From JACKAQ01 sp020634975 [NCBI: Calditrichia bacterium] (GTDB lineage: Bacteria; Calditrichota; Calditrichia; RBG-13-44-9), in contig JACKAQ010000002.1 of the NCBI GenBank assembly GCA_020634975.1, positions 186,001 through 250,000 on the forward strand: a DNA stretch of 64,000 bases, read 5' to 3'. Positions 61,515-64,000 of the stretch are shown one piece after another. The position numbers were made by a program, and so were the translations under genes. Each line of letters begins with the position of its first letter. Within the stretch, counting starts at the first letter, position 1. Under the pieces are notes generated by a model. That model was not told the DNA's origin, did not search any database, and saw only the letters and a list, made by a program, of their open reading frames with translations.

Positions 61515-62474
61515 TCAGGGGTTCCAGTCACCGCCAGGTCCGCCAAATGCACCTTGGTCATTTCGCGTCAGATCAACATCGTTGAACGCCGGATCGGGAT
61601 TGCCGGCATTCTGGCAGGGCGAACCGGCGCTGATGTGCAAATTTCCTTCATCGATGAAAGCGGGGTTTAATGCAAGATCGGTAAAATTGTATTGGATGAG
61701 AGCCACACCGGAATCCGGTCGGGCAAAATAAATCGTTTTCAACCCCTGTGGCGCATCATTTTGATAAAAAATATTGTTCTGAATTTCAACTGAAATTGGG
61801 TTGAACAAAACGAGTCCGCCGCCGACGTTGTCCGAATTATTTTTGTAAAACGTATTATTGATAATGGTTGCCTGCGATGCCATCACAAACATGCCGCCGC
61901 CATAAACAAGGCTTTGATTTTGGTAAAAAATGCAATTTTTGACAGTGATGATTGCGCCGTTCAGCGCAGCAATGCCGCCGCCGGTGAACCCGTTATTTCC
62001 GGTGAAAACCGAATTCCGGATATCCGCAGTCGAATTGCGCACTTCCAGAATACCGTTTCCGGTCGAATCGAGCTGTGCATCACTACCGCCACCGGAAATA
62101 TTGCAAAACATCAGCGATGAGGAACCGGTAGCATCTACAATATGAATGCCGCGCCAATGGACGTCCGCAGCCGTAAACCGGATGGGTTCTCGATCCGTGC
62201 CGATGGCGTCTAATTGCCCGTTCACCGTCATGCGGAATCCATTTTCAAATTGGATCAGGGTTCCCGGTTCAATGCTGAGGGTTTGATTGGCAGGCACTTG
62301 CACATCGCCTGTGACGATAATCGGGGAATCATCCTGTGCCCAAATTCCACTCACGATACCGGAAACTTCAGTGGGCGTTTTCGGTGGGATCAACGGGTCT
62401 GAGGAACGATCTGCACAGGAAAAAAATATGCCGGAAAACACGATAAATAAAATCAGGTAAGTAGCTGTTTTCAT
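61515..62474 (-). CDS. Right-handed beta-helix lipoprotein
   Basis: A 319-residue lipoprotein with lipobox IFFSC (Cys20). Residues about 90-270 show repeated short strands typical of parallel beta-helix (pectate-lyase-like) folds: NSVFTGNNGFTGGGIAALNG, NCIFYQNQSLVYGGGMFV, NNTFYKNNSDNVGGGLVL, NNIFYQNDAP. An N-terminal domain with ITGDVQVPANQTLSIEPGTLIQFEN is the usual cap. Such proteins may bind or cleave polysaccharides, but no catalytic set can be assigned. Expressed alone as far as the sequence shows. Confidence 0.78.
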   Translation of the reverse strand: MKTATYLILFIVFSGIFFSCADRSSDPLIPPKTPTEVSGIVSGIWAQDDSPIIVTGDVQVPANQTLSIEPGTLIQFENGFRMTVNGQLDAIGTDREPIRFTAADVHWRGIHIVDATGSSSLMFCNISGGGSDAQLDSTGNGILEVRNSTADIRNSVFTGNNGFTGGGIAALNGAIITVKNCIFYQNQSLVYGGGMFVMASQATIINNTFYKNNSDNVGGGLVLFNPISVEIQNNIFYQNDAPQGLKTIYFARPDSGVALIQYNFTDLALNPAFIDEGNLHISAGSPCQNAGNPDPAFNDVDLTRNDQGAFGGPGGDWNP

Positions 62475-62669
62475 TTTATTTGCCTTTTTAATATTTGAGC
62501 GAGTTTCTGATAAAAAATAACCGGTTCAACGGTAAAAAAACAAGCGCTTTTTTATTTGCCGCCAATATCCGCCAAAGTAGAAAATGGTTGTAAAAAGCCT
62601 GTCTGCATTGCAAATTATTGATCGTTTAAATGAAATTGGGTATTTTAAAAATCAGACACAATAAAAGTA

Positions 62670-63461
62670 ATGATGAAAATTAGAGATAATAAATTGATCA
62701 AAACTATCATATTGTTTACAATTCTGGTGTTGCTTGCTGTTGGTGCGGAAACCAATACTTACCGCAATTATTCGTACCGCGTTGTGAATGTTTATCCGCA
62801 CGATATCAGCGCATTTACTCAGGGGTTGGTGTTTGCGGACGGATTTTTATACGAAGGCACCGGAATGAATGGCGAATCCGGTTTGCGAAAAGTGAACATC
62901 GAAAACGGGCAAGTGCTGGAATCGCATTTGTTAGATGAAAAATATTTTGGCGAAGGCGTTACCATTTTTGAAGACCGGATTATTCAGCTCACCTGGAAAT
63001 CGAAAACCGGTTTTGCCTACGACCGGGAATCCTTCGGTTTGATCGAAGAATTTTATTACCCGACCGAAGGTTGGGGACTCACCACAGACGGCGAACGGCT
63101 GATTATGAGCGACGGCACGGCCAAAATTTATTTTCTCGATCCTTTTTCGTTTGTGGAAACCAGTTTTATCGAGGTTTCGGAAAATGGCAAACCGTTTTTG
63201 GGTCAGCTGAATGAACTTGAATTTATCGATGGCGAAATTTTTGCAAATGTGTGGCCGACAAACCAGATTTTGCGAATCAGCCCAGTGACCGGTAAAATAT
63301 TGGGAAAAATAGACTTAACCGGTCTGTTGAATCCGGGCGACCAGCACCCGAATATCGATGTCTTAAACGGCATCGCATACGATCACCAAAACAAACGCCT
63401 GTTTGTGACCGGAAAACGCTGGCCAAAATTATTCGAAATCGAATTGATTCCTTTGAACTAA
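62670..63461 (+). CDS. Glutaminyl-peptide cyclotransferase (plant/bacterial type)
   Basis: A 263-residue exported protein with an N-terminal hydrophobic segment (about 8-26, signal peptide or anchor). The beta-propeller signature HDISAFTQGLVFADGFLYEGTG and the end block VLNGIAYDHQNKRLFVTGKRWPKLFEI fit papaya-type glutaminyl cyclases, which form N-terminal pyroglutamate on exported proteins. GluW and GluG-like positions in FGEGVTIF and LTWKSKTGFAYD agree. Start is the first of two adjacent ATGs. The peptidase gene starts 52 bases after its stop. Confidence 0.87.
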   Translation: MMKIRDNKLIKTIILFTILVLLAVGAETNTYRNYSYRVVNVYPHDISAFTQGLVFADGFLYEGTGMNGESGLRKVNIENGQVLESHLLDEKYFGEGVTIFEDRIIQLTWKSKTGFAYDRESFGLIEEFYYPTEGWGLTTDGERLIMSDGTAKIYFLDPFSFVETSFIEVSENGKPFLGQLNELEFIDGEIFANVWPTNQILRISPVTGKILGKIDLTGLLNPGDQHPNIDVLNGIAYDHQNKRLFVTGKRWPKLFEIELIPLN

Positions 63462-63513
63462 TTTTTTTCAACTGCCAACCTAAATTGCAATTCAAACTAT
63501 CCGGGGTAGAAAA

Positions 63514-64000
63514 ATGAAATGGTTGTCAACCGTAATTCTGGTGATTTCTGTTAGCTGTGCAGCACTTTTTGGGCAAAAAAAAGTGCTTGATCACGATGCG
63601 TACGACATCTGGAATCAGATCAAAGAAAAGGATATTTCTCCCAATGGAAAATGGGTGATGTACGTAACCGGACCGGAAGACGGTGATAATGTACTGCATA
63701 TTCGCAATGTTGAGGATGACACGTATTACAGCGCTTTACGGGCTTCTGGCGCAGAATTTAGCTATAATTCCCGCTTTGCGATCGCCAAAATCAGCCCTGC
63801 TAAAGAAACGGTGAAAGCCGCCAAAAAAGCAAAGAAAAAGAAGGATGAAATGCCCAAAGATTCTTTGCTGATTGTGGATTTATCGGACGGCAGCAAAACG
63901 GTGATCAACGATGTGAAATCGTGGCGACTGCCCGAAAAAAATGGACAGTGGCTGGCATATTTATTAGAGGAAATGCCGGAGCCGAAAGACACAACTGCTG
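63514..64000 (+). CDS. S9 (prolyl oligopeptidase-like) peptidase, N-terminal part
   Basis: The first 162 codons of a gene cut by the window end. ATG at 63514 with GGGGTAG upstream. A signal peptide (about 1-21, ending LFGQ) is followed by KKVLDHDAYDIWNQIKEKDISPNGKWVMYV and a Lys-rich linker KAAKKAKKKKDEMPKDSL. That N-terminal pattern is familiar from large exported S9 peptidases of Bacteroidota and relatives. The catalytic Ser domain would lie beyond 64000, so activity cannot be checked. Confidence 0.7.
   Translation, partial: MKWLSTVILVISVSCAALFGQKKVLDHDAYDIWNQIKEKDISPNGKWVMYVTGPEDGDNVLHIRNVEDDTYYSALRASGAEFSYNSRFAIAKISPAKETVKAAKKAKKKKDEMPKDSLLIVDLSDGSKTVINDVKSWRLPEKNGQWLAYLLEEMPEPKDTTA

Noticed and set aside
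1-64000. CRISPR arrays, insertion sequences, integrases or prophage
   Set aside because: No spaced direct repeats, transposase, integrase or phage structural genes were seen across the window.

Overview
This 64 kb window is a gene-dense bacterial chromosome segment with 66 protein-coding genes (two cut by the window ends), one tRNA, one probable 6S RNA and several terminators. I see no insertion sequence, prophage, integrase or CRISPR array. It probably comes from the FCB superphylum, near Calditrichota/KSB1-type lineages. The main support is a secreted 907-residue protein ending in a PNYPNPFNPST-type C-terminal sorting domain. Other support is the DUF1573 protein, the fused SpmA-SpmB-like protein, the Cys-poor second DksA-like protein and a Bacteroidota-like type 2 IleRS. 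This placement is inference; no rRNA is present.

Layout. 1-3.5 kb: tail of a CDGSH iron-sulfur protein, a methyltransferase, a first lspA, and a response regulator overlapping a metallo-beta-lactamase-fold hydrolase. 3-14.5 kb (minus strand): a long housekeeping run, DUF3467 - yggS - divIVA - lipoprotein - purine nucleoside phosphorylase - DUF2905 - ileS - two dksA-like genes - second lspA - rluD - DUF1573, then rhodanese and MauE genes after a terminator. Its backbone resembles the Firmicutes ylmE-divIVA-ileS-ylyA-lspA-ylyB order. 14.6-21 kb (plus): dnaG, a small exported protein, a LytR_C protein, rsfS, argS and a PfkB kinase.

21-27.5 kb is more accessory: a trans-sulfuration PLP enzyme, a small orphan gene, a membrane-anchored TIR-like protein, a MATE transporter, a glycosyltransferase, a GGCT-like protein and a DUF2927 lipoprotein. 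27.6-38.9 kb (plus) is a translation and division block: tRNA-Val, thrS, infC (ATT start), rpmI, rplT, pheS, pheT, a ZapB-like coiled-coil gene, zapA, 6S RNA, rny, ymdB-like and folD.

38.9-51.9 kb holds an EEP hydrolase, an RDD protein, two uncharacterised small genes (one a HisI-like fold without its metal ligands), biotin carboxylase plus biotin carrier, a nucleosidase-fusion/SPL-like radical SAM pair, an SpmAB-like protein, AlkD-like glycosylase, FdhD, YheT-like hydrolase, PAP2 phosphatase and a candidate restriction-modification pair. 51.9-64 kb has a SulP transporter, an acetyl-CoA synthetase-like enzyme, lysA, a heparinase-like secreted protein, ubiE/menG, a beta-helix lipoprotein, a glutaminyl cyclase and the start of an S9 peptidase.

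The best candidates for something undescribed are the nucleosidase-fusion plus SPL-like radical SAM pair, the TIR-like membrane protein, the candidate restriction-modification pair, and the degenerate HisI-like protein with its Cys-motif neighbour. All functional calls are from reading sequence and recalled family knowledge; no database search was run.
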